Counted from the stretch's first letter, positions 1 through 9,262 are shown. The stretch is 64,000 bases of DNA from Raoultibacter phocaeensis (GCF_901411515.1 NZ_CABDUX010000002.1:496001-560000), one strand, 5' to 3'. The notes: generated from the letters alone by a model not told the origin. Made by a program: numbers and translations.

Positions 1-2
1 GC

Positions 3-8
3 TATAAT
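3..8 (+). promoter_or_regulatory. Probable -10 element upstream of nadK
   Basis: A perfect TATAAT hexamer sits at 3-8, with the expected start of transcription near base 15 and a leader of about 65 bases before the nadK start codon. The -35 region lies outside the window, so the promoter is only half visible. Confidence 0.45.
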
Positions 9-81
9 TGCTTTACAGTTCGGTGAGGCGGCAGTGCGCGCTGATATCCTACATCATAGCAAACACGGAAAGAGGCGTTTC

Positions 82-978
82 ATGCATATCCTGATAGTCC
101 GCAATAACTCCAATGCGAAGGCGGTCGACGCATCGCTGCTTCTGGCGGCTTATCTGGGAGCTCAATCGATCGACTACCGCCTGGTCGACTCGTCGAACCT
201 CAACTATCTCGGCGATACCGACGACATCGGGGTGATCGGACCCGATACGTGCGATCTGGCCGTGGTGCTCGGCGGAGACGGCACTATCCTGCGCACCGCG
301 CGCTTGGTAGGTTGCACGGGCGTGCCCATCCTCGGCATTAATTTCGGACACCTCGGGTTTCTGGCTAACGCGAGCGACGAGGGGGTCGTGGCCATCGTGG
401 CAGCGGCGCTTGCCGAAGATGCGGTGCGAGAGCGGAGGACGAACCTGCGCATCGACGTGCTCTGCGAAGGCGACGATCTCGACGACGTGCCATGCGATGA
501 CGAGCCCGTCCGGACCGAGAACGGAGAGCTGCGCAGCTTCTTCGCGCTCAACGAGCTTGCGATAACTCGCGGTGCCATGGGCCGTGTCATCGACTTCTCT
601 CTTTCCATCGCCGATTCGCACATTGCCGATATGCGCGGCGACGGACTCGTGGTGGCAACGGCTACTGGATCGACCGCTTATGCGCTTTCGGCCGGGGGAC
701 CGCTCGTGTCTCCGGGATTCGAGGGGCTGGTGGCTGTACCGCTCGCCCCGCACACGCTGCATTCGCGGGCCATCGTGACGGCGAAGAACGATGTGGTGGA
801 AGTGGATCTGACGAGCAACCAGGCGTCGCGCGAAGCGACGCTGTTCGTTGACGGCGAGCTGCTCGTATTCGAGCGCCCCGTTGCCAAGGTGTTCGTCCGC
901 GCGGGTGCGGCACCCACCATTCTTCTGCGCTACAAGTGCGAGACCTTCTACGACCACGCCGCAAAAGTGTTCTTCTAA
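82..978 (+). CDS. nadK: NAD kinase
   Basis: NAD kinase phosphorylates NAD to NADP in the cytoplasm, using ATP or polyphosphate. The 298-residue protein has the diagnostic GGDGT motif at residues 64-68, then NELAITRG and the DGLVVATATGSTAYALSAG segment that lines the NAD pocket, so domain order and length are normal for the family. I chose the ATG at 82 because an AAAGAGG ribosome site lies six bases before it; an in-frame GTG at 34 would add 16 residues unlike the family. The next genes are convergent, so this is probably the last gene of its transcript within the window. Family identity is secure from the motifs. Confidence 0.93.
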   Translation: MHILIVRNNSNAKAVDASLLLAAYLGAQSIDYRLVDSSNLNYLGDTDDIGVIGPDTCDLAVVLGGDGTILRTARLVGCTGVPILGINFGHLGFLANASDEGVVAIVAAALAEDAVRERRTNLRIDVLCEGDDLDDVPCDDEPVRTENGELRSFFALNELAITRGAMGRVIDFSLSIADSHIADMRGDGLVVATATGSTAYALSAGGPLVSPGFEGLVAVPLAPHTLHSRAIVTAKNDVVEVDLTSNQASREATLFVDGELLVFERPVAKVFVRAGAAPTILLRYKCETFYDHAAKVFF

Positions 979-1037
979 GCTGCCGCTGTTCGGTCGGGTG
1001 CGCACCCGTTCAAGAGGCGGTGTTTATCGATAACGCG

Positions 1038-1251
1038 TTTTTGCTCGAGAATAACCCTCGGATGCAGGCGAACCGCCGCTTTGCGAAGTGTGGAAAGCCG
1101 CTACGGCTTTCCGTGTGCGAGTGTTTTCCCTATATCGCCCGATCATAGTTCGCTGAGGATAACATTTGAGCTCCGAAAAGGGTCCCAGATGATGCCTCGG
1201 CGTCGCAAAGCGACGGTTCGCCTGCATTCGAAGGCCGTTTTCGTGCAAAAC
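1038..1251. repeat. Long inverted-repeat element, copy A
   Basis: The convergent gap between nadK and the ABC operon (979-1371) holds no gene but contains two inverted arms of about 49 bases, 1038-1086 and 1203-1251. The inner 26 bases (1061-1086 against 1203-1228) differ at only two positions; the outer 23 are more diverged. The spacer is 116 bases. Read in either direction the arms give the same peptide RMQANRRFA, which confirms the symmetry but does not indicate coding. It could be a folded RNA or terminator region for the two convergent genes, or a small non-autonomous mobile repeat. Confidence 0.75.
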
Positions 1252-1371
1252 TACCCAACGCAGATTGTGTCCCGCTTCGGAGCGTGGCAATCTATGCCAG
1301 AAGGCCTGTCGTTGCGCGAGCCAACCGCTTCGGCGCGGTGGCGGCTTGGCGATATCGACAAAACCTCGGTG

Positions 1372-2592
1372 CTAGGCCGGCGGGGCGACATCGATCCGCT
1401 CGCCTGTCTGGGCGTCGAACAGGTGCATGCATGCGATCTGGGCGCGCAGTGCGACGGGTTGGCCTGGGCGGAAGCGGCCGAGCGCATCTATGTCGGCTTT
1501 GCCTACAACGCGTGTCCCGCGAGTTTTCGCGATGAAATACACGTCGGATCCGATGATCTCCTCGCGCTCGAACTGCGCGTCTAACAGGAGGGAGTTGGCC
1601 AATCCGTCCCGCATGCCGATGCGCTCGGACGAGGAAGGGGGCCTTCCGCCCGGCGGCTCGATCGCGACATGCTCGGGTCTGAATCCAGCGAGCAGCGTGC
1701 TGCCCGCGTAGCGTGGCGGCACGCGGGGCATGGTACCGATCAGTTGAGGCAGCTGCACCCCCTCGTCACCCGTGCAACCCGAGGGCATGCGGGCCCCGGC
1801 GCAATCGCCCGAGTGCTGCGTGCCTTTGAAAACGAACCTGCCCCCCTCGATGTGGCATTCGAGGAAGTTCATGCTCGGCGAGCCGATGAATTCGGCAACG
1901 AACAGGTTCGCGGGTTTGCGATACAGCTCTTGCGGCGTGCCGATCTGCTGTACGCGGCCTTCGTTCATGACGACGATCCGCGTGGCGAGCGTCATGGCTT
2001 CGGTTTGGTCGTGCGTGACGTAGAGAATGGTCGCTTCGGTTGCGCGATGGAGGCGGGCGAGCTCATCGCGCATCTGGGCGCGCAGTTTCGCATCGAGGTT
2101 CGAAAGGGGCTCGTCCATGAGGAAAACTGCCGGCTCGCGCACGAGCGCCCTTCCGATGGCGACGCGCTGCTTCTCGCCGCCCGAGAGCTTCGGGGGTTTT
2201 CTGTCGAGCAGGTCGGTAATCTTGAGAAGCTCGGCTATAGCGCGCACGCGCGCCGCCCGTTCGCCCTTCGGTATCTTTCGAACCTTGAGGGGAAACGCGA
2301 TGTTGTCGAATACGGTCAAGTGGGGGTACAGCGCGAAATCCTGAAACACCATCGCCACGTTGCGTTCGGCAGGCGGGGTGCGGGTGACGTCGGCACCGGC
2401 GAAGCGCACGGACCCTTCGCTCGGAGTCTCGAGACCGGCGATCAGACGCAACGTGGTCGATTTCCCGCAGCCCGACGAGCCGACGAATACGATGAACTCA
2501 CCTTGTTCGACGCACAGCGAAAGTTCGTCCACCGCGCAAACCGAGCCTTTGGCGTATGTTTTGCTCAAGCGAACCGTTTCGAGAAACGCCAT
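1372..2592 (-). CDS. MalK/UgpC-type ABC transporter ATP-binding protein
   Basis: This is the ATPase of a carbohydrate-uptake-type ABC importer acting at the inner face of the membrane. The 406-residue protein has Walker [10 protein letters not shown], signature [14 protein letters not shown], Walker [13 protein letters not shown] and the H-loop [10 protein letters not shown]. After about residue 240 comes a C-terminal TOBE/regulatory region of the MalK class. The start is the ATG at 2592, preceded by GAAAGGA with eight bases between; an ATG three codons earlier overlaps that ribosome site. It is the last gene of a minus-strand operon and follows the four-helix protein by one base. Substrate is unknown; MalF- and MalG-like permeases and a binding protein lie upstream in the operon. 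Confidence 0.9.
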   Translation of the reverse strand: MAFLETVRLSKTYAKGSVCAVDELSLCVEQGEFIVFVGSSGCGKSTTLRLIAGLETPSEGSVRFAGADVTRTPPAERNVAMVFQDFALYPHLTVFDNIAFPLKVRKIPKGERAARVRAIAELLKITDLLDRKPPKLSGGEKQRVAIGRALVREPAVFLMDEPLSNLDAKLRAQMRDELARLHRATEATILYVTHDQTEAMTLATRIVVMNEGRVQQIGTPQELYRKPANLFVAEFIGSPSMNFLECHIEGGRFVFKGTQHSGDCAGARMPSGCTGDEGVQLPQLIGTMPRVPPRYAGSTLLAGFRPEHVAIEPPGGRPPSSSERIGMRDGLANSLLLDAQFEREEIIGSDVYFIAKTRGTRVVGKADIDALGRFRPGQPVALRAQIACMHLFDAQTGERIDVAPPA

Positions 2593-2593
2593 C

Positions 2594-3592
2594 TTAACCA
2601 TCCTTTCGAGCATGTGCCGCGCCGCCGCTATCCCATCGCGCACAGCCGCGCATCGCACCCGCCGCGAGCACGGTCGAACCCGCGGCAAGCGCGACCGAGC
2701 AAATCCACGGGAACAGCAAGCGCAGGTCGGTAGCGCCTTTGGCGGTGGAGGCGATGAGGGCGACGCTGTCCGAAGCGGCCTCTGCCGCAGACGCCCATGC
2801 GGAAAAATCAGACCAGACGCTCGGGAGGTACCGGCCGAACTCCGGAAGCGACGAGGCGAAGGTGGCAGTAGCTGCAACGGCAACGAGAGCGGGTACTGTG
2901 AAGCCGAAGAGCGTGAGCGGTACAGGCATGGTTTCGCGCGTGCGAAAACGGCGGCAACGTATCGACGCGAATACGCCGAAGGCGAGGGGATAGGCGAGCA
3001 GGGCAAGAAACGACGCAAGCGAAAGCAAGCCGTATTCGAGCTGGTCGCACTCGATCGAGAGCGTCGAGAGGAGCGTATCCGCCGTGATGGGAAAACCATC
3101 TTTGTCGAGCTTCGCTGTGGTGAGGCGCGTGTAGACTGGATTGCCGGTATCGGCTTCGTTCCGGCTCGCAGACCCGTCCATCTGCGGCCAGAAGACGAGC
3201 GAATACGAATCGCATGTAGAAGCAGCCTGTTCGCATATCGCCTGAGCCTCGCTCTGCGCAATCCCCGCACCCCGCAGCACGAAGGTGCTCGCGTTCGCGC
3301 AGGCGCCGGTGAACGCGAGGTAGAAGAAGACGGATGCGCAGAAGCACGCGCACGATGCGATCAGCACGGCTATCGCTTTGAGCGGAATGCCTCCCAGCGC
3401 TCGGCGCAACCTGGGCGGCGATGTTCTGGGCGAGCTCGTCAACGTTGCGCTTATGCCTTCCAGCGCTCGGCGCAACTTGGGCGGTGCGGCGAACGGTGCA
3501 TGCGGGACCTCGGCATCTCTGCGAAGTGCCGGACGCAAAGCGGTGAAAACCGACGGCGAGAAGCGATGATGTGTGCGACGCGTCCTAGGCAT
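2594..3592 (-). CDS. Four-helix membrane protein, possibly MacB/FtsX-like
   Basis: The predicted protein of 332 residues has a basic N-terminal region of about 75 residues, a transmembrane helix ([20 protein letters not shown]), an extracellular domain of roughly 110 residues, then three more helices. One helix followed by an external domain and three clustered helices is the topology of MacB/FtsX-type permeases, and the external segment loosely resembles their periplasmic domains; this is an inference from pattern only. No matching MacB-type ATPase is present. The start at 3592 overlaps the upstream gene by eight bases, but the repeat-containing N-terminal region makes the true start uncertain. 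It lies between the adaptor-like gene and the MalK-type ATPase in one operon. Confidence 0.6.
   Translation of the reverse strand: MPRTRRTHHRFSPSVFTALRPALRRDAEVPHAPFAAPPKLRRALEGISATLTSSPRTSPPRLRRALGGIPLKAIAVLIASCACFCASVFFYLAFTGACANASTFVLRGAGIAQSEAQAICEQAASTCDSYSLVFWPQMDGSASRNEADTGNPVYTRLTTAKLDKDGFPITADTLLSTLSIECDQLEYGLLSLASFLALLAYPLAFGVFASIRCRRFRTRETMPVPLTLFGFTVPALVAVAATATFASSLPEFGRYLPSVWSDFSAWASAAEAASDSVALIASTAKGATDLRLLFPWICSVALAAGSTVLAAGAMRGCARWDSGGAAHARKDG
3387..3484. repeat. Direct repeat within the four-helix protein gene
   Basis: Two copies of a 32-base sequence, 3387-3418 and 3453-3484, differ at two positions and are spaced 66 bases apart, an exact multiple of three. On the minus strand they encode the related peptides LRRALEGI and LRRALGGI in the N-terminal region of the predicted protein. 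Either a short in-frame duplication or a non-coding repeat overlapping the 5' end would explain them. Confidence 0.7.
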
Positions 3593-3977
3593 CGACCGCA
3601 CGCACCTTGCTGCCTTCGGCGAGCAGGCGATCCGCTCGGGCAACGACGTCCTGTTGCGAGGAGAGCGCGCCGTCGGCGAGCGCCGCGCAATCGGGCCCGG
3701 TGCGCAAAACGGTAACACCCGTTTTTCGGGCGACAAGCTCGGTGCCCGAAAATCCCTGTTGCTCGGACGCTACGTAGACGTACGCCTGATTCCCTTCGAA
3801 ATGCAGCGCCTCGAGCGGCACGCACGAGCGGTACGTTTTATCGTCGATGATCTGGGCGGAAGGTTTCTCGGTCGCAACGAGGACGACGCCCGTATCGGCG
3901 ACGGCGCGCGCGAGTATGCCGAAACAGATCATGGACACGAGGAAGGCGTACAGGGCGCAGGCTGCTTTGCGTTTCAT
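3585..3977 (-). CDS. Small anchored protein resembling the C-terminal domain of HlyD/MacA adaptors
   Basis: The 130-residue protein starts with a signal anchor (about residues 5-27) followed by a single external domain. The segment VPLEALHFEGNQAYVYVASE followed by later VTVLRTG and EGSKVRAVD resembles the C-terminal end of HlyD/MacA-type membrane-fusion proteins of Firmicutes, as I remember those sequences. The coiled-coil and lipoyl-like domains of a complete adaptor are missing, so this is an orphan or truncated domain. The ATG at 3977 follows GAAAGGAG and overlaps the stop of the permease as TGATG. It sits between permease and ATPase genes of a sugar-type importer, where no adaptor is expected. 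Confidence 0.6.
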   Translation of the reverse strand: MKRKAACALYAFLVSMICFGILARAVADTGVVLVATEKPSAQIIDDKTYRSCVPLEALHFEGNQAYVYVASEQQGFSGTELVARKTGVTVLRTGPDCAALADGALSSQQDVVARADRLLAEGSKVRAVDA

Positions 3978-4963
3978 CAGCGCTCCTTTCGGGCGGTCGC
4001 GGCGATTCCCCGTTCGAGGTATTCCTGTCCCATCAGGAACACGAAAACGGCGGGCACGGCGGCCAGTACCGCCGCGGCGAACACGAGTCCGGCGTTGTCG
4101 AAGGCTATCGTGGGTTGGAAAAGCGAGAGTGGCCAAAGCGCTTGATCTTTGAGAAACGCGAGCGGCTGTTCGACGATGCTCCAGTATTCGAAGAATCCGA
4201 GCACGAGGGCGGCGAAGATGCCGGGTAGGCCGAGCGGGACGCCGATCGTGAGAAAGATACGCACTTCGCCCGCGCCGTCCAAGCGGGCCGATTCGATGAG
4301 GTGGTTCGGTATGGTGGCGAAGAAATGCCTCATGATGAACACGGGGAAGGCCGAGAACATGCCGGGCAGGATGATGGCTGCAAGCGTGTTGTTGATGCAA
4401 AGCGCGTTCAGTGCAAGATAGTTCGGCAACATGACCACCTGAAACGGCAGCATCATCAAGAGCACGTAGAGAAAGAGCAGCGCGTTTCTGCCGCGGAATT
4501 CGCAGCGAGCAAGGGCCCATGCGGCGGGCGTTGCAACAAGAAGCTGACCTGCGAGCACACCTGCCGTGATGGCGGCGGAGTTCCAGAAGAGGATGTGGTA
4601 GGCGGGCGTGTCGACGAGTACGGCAACGTAGGATTCAGCGGTCGGATAGGGGGGAAGAAGCGGCGGCTGCGCATATCCTTTGCCGCCTGCAACCACACCG
4701 CCGAGCGCCGAAGAGAGCTCGGCATGATCCATGAGCGATCCTGCAACCAGCATCGCGAGCGGAAAACAGATGGCGAACCCGAGCAGCGCGAGAGAAAGCG
4801 AAAGGACGACCGTGCGGATGCGTATCGCCTCGCATGTCCGCTGCGGCTTCCACGCCTCCGCGCGACCGCATGCCGCTGCATGCCCCCGCTTTCGTGCCGA
4901 GCGATCTTCCCTTCGCCGCCACGTCTTTCGCGCCCTGTGCGGCCCTCGGCGCTCGGACCTCAT
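3977..4963 (-). CDS. MalG-type ABC transporter permease
   Basis: Inner-membrane permease subunit of a carbohydrate-type ABC importer, 328 residues. After a basic N-terminal extension of about 60 residues come six predicted helices and the EAA loop SARLDGAGEVRIFLTIGVP that contacts the ATPase. MalG homologues are usually near 280 residues, so the extension is unusual. The ATG at 4963 overlaps the stop of the upstream permease as ATGA, which supports this start and translational coupling. It pairs with the MalF-like protein just upstream. Confidence 0.85.
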   Translation of the reverse strand: MRSERRGPHRARKTWRRREDRSARKRGHAAACGRAEAWKPQRTCEAIRIRTVVLSLSLALLGFAICFPLAMLVAGSLMDHAELSSALGGVVAGGKGYAQPPLLPPYPTAESYVAVLVDTPAYHILFWNSAAITAGVLAGQLLVATPAAWALARCEFRGRNALLFLYVLLMMLPFQVVMLPNYLALNALCINNTLAAIILPGMFSAFPVFIMRHFFATIPNHLIESARLDGAGEVRIFLTIGVPLGLPGIFAALVLGFFEYWSIVEQPLAFLKDQALWPLSLFQPTIAFDNAGLVFAAAVLAAVPAVFVFLMGQEYLERGIAATARKER

Positions 4964-5817
4964 CGGTCCACCTGCTCTTGCTTGGACCACAGGCGAAACA
5001 GTACGCACACAACGACGGACAGCACGATCCCCAAAACCACGCCGCCCGCAGCAAGCTTGGCAACCGAAAGGCTCGCGAACCAGTTGTTGAACAGGTGGGG
5101 AAGCAGATACATGCTTTCGTGCGGGTAGCTTCCCGCCACAAGGTACGCTTCTCGATACACCTTGAACGCGTTTGCAAGGGCGAGTATCGCCACGACCGCG
5201 CCCGAGGGGGCGAGCAGAGGAAGCGTGATCCGAGCGGCGATCTGCGCCGAGTTCGCGCCGTCGATGCGCGCCGCATCGTAGAGGCTTTCGGGTATGCAGG
5301 AAAGCGCGGCGAGCCACAGCACGATACAGTAGCCGAGGTTGCGCCAGAGATAGCTAGCCACAAGCACCCAAAACGCCGCGTCGCTCGTCAGCCACGCAAC
5401 GGGGTCGATTCCGAACAGGTCGAGGATGCCGTTTGCGATGCCCTGAGCATCGAACGTAACGCTCACGAGCAGCGCCGTCGTAAACACAGGAACGGCGAGC
5501 GGCAGCAGAAACGCCGTCTTCATAAGCCTTTTGAACGGCGTGCTCGCACACAGCAGCAAGGCGATGGCAAGCGAGAAAGCAAGCAGAAGCGGAACGCACA
5601 CGGCTACGAACTTCGCCGTATTGCCCGCCGCCATCCGAAACGCCTCGTTTCCGAGAACGGCCGTGTAGTTGTCGAGCCCTGCGAAATCCGCTCCCGTCGA
5701 AGTAGTGAACGACCTGCGGATAACGTCAAGCAAGGGCACGAGGAAAAAGGCGGAAAGGCCTACGAGGCTTGGAGCCAGGAAAGCTCCGGCGAGAACTGGT
5801 TTCGGCTGACGCGGCAT
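4960..5817 (-). CDS. MalF-type ABC transporter permease
   Basis: Inner-membrane permease subunit, 285 residues, with six predicted helices beginning at AGAFLAPSLVGLSAFFLVP. The EAA loop is visible as ARIDGANSAQIAARITLP. Length and topology match the MalF/UgpA group without the large periplasmic loop of enterobacterial MalF. The ATG at 5817 follows a CCGGAG ribosome site, 16 bases after the binding-protein stop codon. It overlaps the next permease by four bases, so the two are likely translationally coupled and form the channel heterodimer. Confidence 0.88.
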   Translation of the reverse strand: MPRQPKPVLAGAFLAPSLVGLSAFFLVPLLDVIRRSFTTSTGADFAGLDNYTAVLGNEAFRMAAGNTAKFVAVCVPLLLAFSLAIALLLCASTPFKRLMKTAFLLPLAVPVFTTALLVSVTFDAQGIANGILDLFGIDPVAWLTSDAAFWVLVASYLWRNLGYCIVLWLAALSCIPESLYDAARIDGANSAQIAARITLPLLAPSGAVVAILALANAFKVYREAYLVAGSYPHESMYLLPHLFNNWFASLSVAKLAAGGVVLGIVLSVVVCVLFRLWSKQEQVDR

Positions 5818-5833
5818 AGCGGCTCCGGTTTCT

Positions 5834-8230
5834 CTACTCAGCCCGGTACAGGTTGATCTTCTGCATCGCGCTGCTCACGGCTTGGTCGAGCGTCGCCTCG
5901 TCTTTGCAATAGGCGAGCAGTTCGGCTGCGATGATATCGCTTGTCGTCTTGTCGGGCATAGAGCACTGCGTGGCGCTTTCGATGAGCGCGCACTGCTTCG
6001 CTACCTCCTCTTCGGAAAACCCACCTCGTGAGAACGACGATTCCTCCGTGCCGCCGTCTCCCATGACGGCCATGCCATAGCCGCCCGATTCGAGCGATGT
6101 TTTCGTGAAGGCGGTCTTGCTCACGGGCAAGCCGGCATCGAGCGTTCGCTGCCCCTGCTGTTGATCGGAAAGGAGATACGCGACGAAATCTTTCGCCTGT
6201 TCGGGCTCGGTGGTAGTCGCGTACACGCCGAGGACGGAGATCGGCGCGAACACGCGGTTCTGCGAAAAGCTCAAGGGTTCGAGGACGCATTCGAACGGCG
6301 CATGCTCGATTCCGAGGCTCGCCGCTCCGAAGCTCGAAATCGACAGGAGCGAGGCGATTTCGAGCCATTCGTCGGTGGGTCCGCTTCCGAAATCAAGGAT
6401 GCCCGAGCCGTTGATCGCCCATCCGTTGCCGTCGATGCTGGAAAGCACCGTGCCGAGGTAGTCGTATCCTTCGGGAGCGTTTTCGAATGCATTGTCGTTC
6501 AGCAGGAGGAGGGTTTTCACGCACGAGAAGAACGTCGCGAGCGCCTCCTGGTCGAGTGTTTGGTTCTCGTCCAGGATGTTCTCGTAGCTTGCGGCGTAAA
6601 GCGCCGCCACCGAAGCATACGCGGAGAAACCCCCGTTACTTTCGCGCATCGATTCGGCGTATGCCGTCAGGCCTTCGAGCGTCTGCGCGCGCTCGACCGC
6701 CTCGGTGCTCGCAAGGATTGCGGGAACGGAGAACTTGGTGGGGATCGCGTAGCACGCCTCTTCGGTTGCGAAGGCTGCAAGGACGGCTTCGAAGTACTCG
6801 CCGCCGCTTGTAAGCGTATCGTGCAAAACGTCCGAGAGGTCGAGCAGCACGCCTTCGCTTGCGAAATCTTCGATCGAAAGCCCGTCGAGCACGATGACGT
6901 CGGGACCTGTACCTGCGAGGATGTCGGCGTTGAGGACGCGCAGGGCATCATCGGTCGAGACGCCCGAGTTAGCGGAGATGCCCACGCGCACTTCGATTGC
7001 AACCTCCGGGTGCTCGTCGCGGTACGTGGCTGCCGCCTGCTGGATGGCGGCGTTGTCTTCGAGCGCGTACACCGTGATGCTCGAGCTAGTTTCGGGCGGT
7101 TCACCTAGGGGATAGCGGTAGAGCGTGTAGGGTTCGGTCAAACCGCCCCGGCTGTTGTAGAGGACTGCGATGTCGTCGGGTCCGGCGCCTACGATCAGGC
7201 GCTCGGCGTATTTCCCCGTGTTCGCAAGATTTGTGGCATCGCCCGAGGCGATGATGGCCGCCTCGCTTCCCGTGCACTCGTAGAGCGCTCCTTGCGAACA
7301 CGCGAACAGGCCGCCCTCGTCGCTCGACCAAACAGGAGATGCGCCATCTGCCGAGTCGGCTGAGGGAAAGATGCTTGCGAACAGCGATTTCTCTTGAGCG
7401 GTCAAGGAAACTTGCTCTCCCGAATCGTAATCGAACACGTAGAATTCGCTTGTCGGGGTGCCGTCGTTGCCCGTGCTCACGCTCGCGTACACGCGGCTGT
7501 CGTGCACCGTGAAGTCTCCGAGCACGGCCCCGCTGGGCAAGCGGTACTCGCATACCTTCGCGCCGGTCGCGTGATTCGCGCGGTAAAACGAGCCCGTCCA
7601 ATCCGAGGCAAGCACCGTCTCGTCGTCGAAGGAGCGCAGCTTGCCGATCCTTCCCGCCGGCAGGGAAACCTCGCTGTACGATCCAGGATCGACGAGGTAG
7701 CAGCCGCCGTCCGATCCGTCGGCAGACGCCGTGGAGCACAGCAGGCTTCCCTGCGGGGTGAGGCACGAGGCCATGATGGAGGTGTCGGGCTCAAGCGAAT
7801 CGAGCAGGGCTTGGGTGTCGAACAGCGCTTCCCAGTATCCCTCGGAGGCCTGCACGTACACGGTGGTGTTGAGCGATCTGGTGGTCGAGGCTGCCATGGC
7901 GAGCGTCGCGTCGCTCAGGTACGCGATGTCGTCGACGTGCACGATTCCCGAGGGAAGGGGGACGGCTTGCTCGAAGCGAGCTTCACCGCTTCGAGCGGGT
8001 GCGTCTTTACCGCCTGTTGCAGGTGTGCAGGCGGGAAGACAGAACGCTGCGGCGAGGATGACGGAAAGGGCGAGCGCGAACACCCGCGGATACGGCCTCG
8101 CGGACGGAGCCGCTGACGGTTTCGCCGGCGCAGGCGCACTCGGCCGCGGCGCGCTCTGCGACCTTCTCGGCTGCAGCGACGCACTCTGCGGCCGTAGTGC
8201 ATGCGGCAACGTGAAGAGCTTCGGGTTCAT
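5834..8230 (-). CDS. Lipoprotein: ABC solute-binding domain fused to a large extra N-terminal domain
   Basis: The 798-residue protein begins with an unusually long N-region, then a signal segment ending in the lipobox LPAC with the lipidated cysteine at about residue 68. Residues of roughly 80-400 form a domain I do not recognise, rich in beta-like strands and short repeats suggestive of a propeller. Residues of about 410-798 resemble family 1 extracellular solute-binding proteins (for example GTGPDVIVLDG and a late PISVLGVYATT). Ordinary binding proteins are near 420 residues, so this is a fusion. The ATG at 8230 follows GAAAGG. It would capture substrate for the MalF/MalG-like channel encoded downstream. 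The domain boundary is my estimate. Confidence 0.8.
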   Translation of the reverse strand: MNPKLFTLPHALRPQSASLQPRRSQSAPRPSAPAPAKPSAAPSARPYPRVFALALSVILAAAFCLPACTPATGGKDAPARSGEARFEQAVPLPSGIVHVDDIAYLSDATLAMAASTTRSLNTTVYVQASEGYWEALFDTQALLDSLEPDTSIMASCLTPQGSLLCSTASADGSDGGCYLVDPGSYSEVSLPAGRIGKLRSFDDETVLASDWTGSFYRANHATGAKVCEYRLPSGAVLGDFTVHDSRVYASVSTGNDGTPTSEFYVFDYDSGEQVSLTAQEKSLFASIFPSADSADGASPVWSSDEGGLFACSQGALYECTGSEAAIIASGDATNLANTGKYAERLIVGAGPDDIAVLYNSRGGLTEPYTLYRYPLGEPPETSSSITVYALEDNAAIQQAAATYRDEHPEVAIEVRVGISANSGVSTDDALRVLNADILAGTGPDVIVLDGLSIEDFASEGVLLDLSDVLHDTLTSGGEYFEAVLAAFATEEACYAIPTKFSVPAILASTEAVERAQTLEGLTAYAESMRESNGGFSAYASVAALYAASYENILDENQTLDQEALATFFSCVKTLLLLNDNAFENAPEGYDYLGTVLSSIDGNGWAINGSGILDFGSGPTDEWLEIASLLSISSFGAASLGIEHAPFECVLEPLSFSQNRVFAPISVLGVYATTTEPEQAKDFVAYLLSDQQQGQRTLDAGLPVSKTAFTKTSLESGGYGMAVMGDGGTEESSFSRGGFSEEEVAKQCALIESATQCSMPDKTTSDIIAAELLAYCKDEATLDQAVSSAMQKINLYRAE

Positions 8231-8344
8231 GGTGGTCCTTTCCTGCGGGTTTCGTAAGGTCGCGACCGCTTTTGGGCATGGCGTCGCCTTAGCCCTGGTC
8301 GGCTGAGGTCGGTTCGGATGAAGCGGTTCCAACGTGTGCGACGG

Positions 8345-9262
8345 CTATTTGAGCTCGAGCCTGTATGCGGTTGCGGTTCGGTAATCGACTGTTTGGATAC
8401 AGAATCTCGAGAGATCCAGATTCTTGCCCGTACCGCCGTTTTCTAGGGCTTTGTTCGCGACGGTGAACGGCAAAACGAGCGTTTGCATCTCGCCGGGCTC
8501 GAGGGATATAGGCGCTGTCTGTGGGCCCTCAGGTGCAGGATCGTTGAGGGGAAGGTATTCGTTGATCAAGTGAAAAGCGTTGAAATCAAAAGTCGCTCCC
8601 GATCCGAGGCTTCCATCGGAAAGGGGCCCTGCCTCCCAGCCGGTTTCGCCGCTTTCGAGGATGATGGCTTCGACGGGGAAGTCGGCCCACGTGTCGGTCC
8701 AAAGCCAGAAGTTGGGTAGAGCCGCTCTTCCAAACGATCCGATCGAGCCCGAAATGGTTTCATCGGAGGTGTTGGTGACGGTTGCAGACACTAGCACGAT
8801 GGTGCTGTCCTGAAAGGGTGTGGGCTGGTATCCAAAATCCCAATTGTAATAATCCGGATGCAGTTCGGCAAAAGCGGACCCCGATACTGCCCGCGCCTCG
8901 TCGATGCGCATCTCGAACGAAGGGTATTCGTACTCCCAATCGCCCGTTTGCTTCAGATGCTCGATGTATTCATCGACGGGAAACGCGTCTCCTGTTTCGT
9001 CAATCGCCGAATACCGGTCTTCCTCCCAGGTGAAGGCTACGCCCTGGACAATCTTCTCGAGCCGCGCCTGATCGTTGAACGGGTATTCGACCACCTGCTC
9101 AACGGCGGTTCCGTTCCCGTCGTACATGCCGGAAAGGAGAACGGATTCAGGGCCGTGGGGCGTGCCGGGAATATAGCGTCCCACGAACCATCCCATGGCA
9201 AGGGCGACTACGACCAGGCTTACGGCGCCGAGTGCCGCGCGTTGTGTCCGTTTGCTCTGCAT
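8345..9262 (-). CDS. Membrane-anchored extracellular protein of unknown function
   Basis: The 305-residue protein has an N-terminal signal anchor (about residues 9-28) without a lipobox, followed by an external domain of about 275 residues with beta-sandwich-like segments such as VSATVTNTSDETISG. Such segments occur in several Gram-positive surface lipoprotein families, but I cannot name this one. The ATG at 9262 follows AAAGGAG. It is the first gene of the seven-gene minus-strand operon, 114 bases before the binding protein, and is divergent from the LuxR gene. A role at the cell surface with the transporter is inferred from position alone. Confidence 0.7.
   Translation of the reverse strand: MQSKRTQRAALGAVSLVVVALAMGWFVGRYIPGTPHGPESVLLSGMYDGNGTAVEQVVEYPFNDQARLEKIVQGVAFTWEEDRYSAIDETGDAFPVDEYIEHLKQTGDWEYEYPSFEMRIDEARAVSGSAFAELHPDYYNWDFGYQPTPFQDSTIVLVSATVTNTSDETISGSIGSFGRAALPNFWLWTDTWADFPVEAIILESGETGWEAGPLSDGSLGSGATFDFNAFHLINEYLPLNDPAPEGPQTAPISLEPGEMQTLVLPFTVANKALENGGTGKNLDLSRFCIQTVDYRTATAYRLELK

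Noticed and set aside
936-1290. Two short frames on opposite strands sharing the peptide RMQANRRFA
   Set aside because: The shared peptide results from reading the inverted repeat in both directions; there is no ribosome site and no family resemblance.
2360-3715. Plus-strand frame of 451 codons
   Set aside because: It lies opposite the ATPase and membrane-protein genes and has the Arg/Ala-rich composition of a high-GC antisense shadow.
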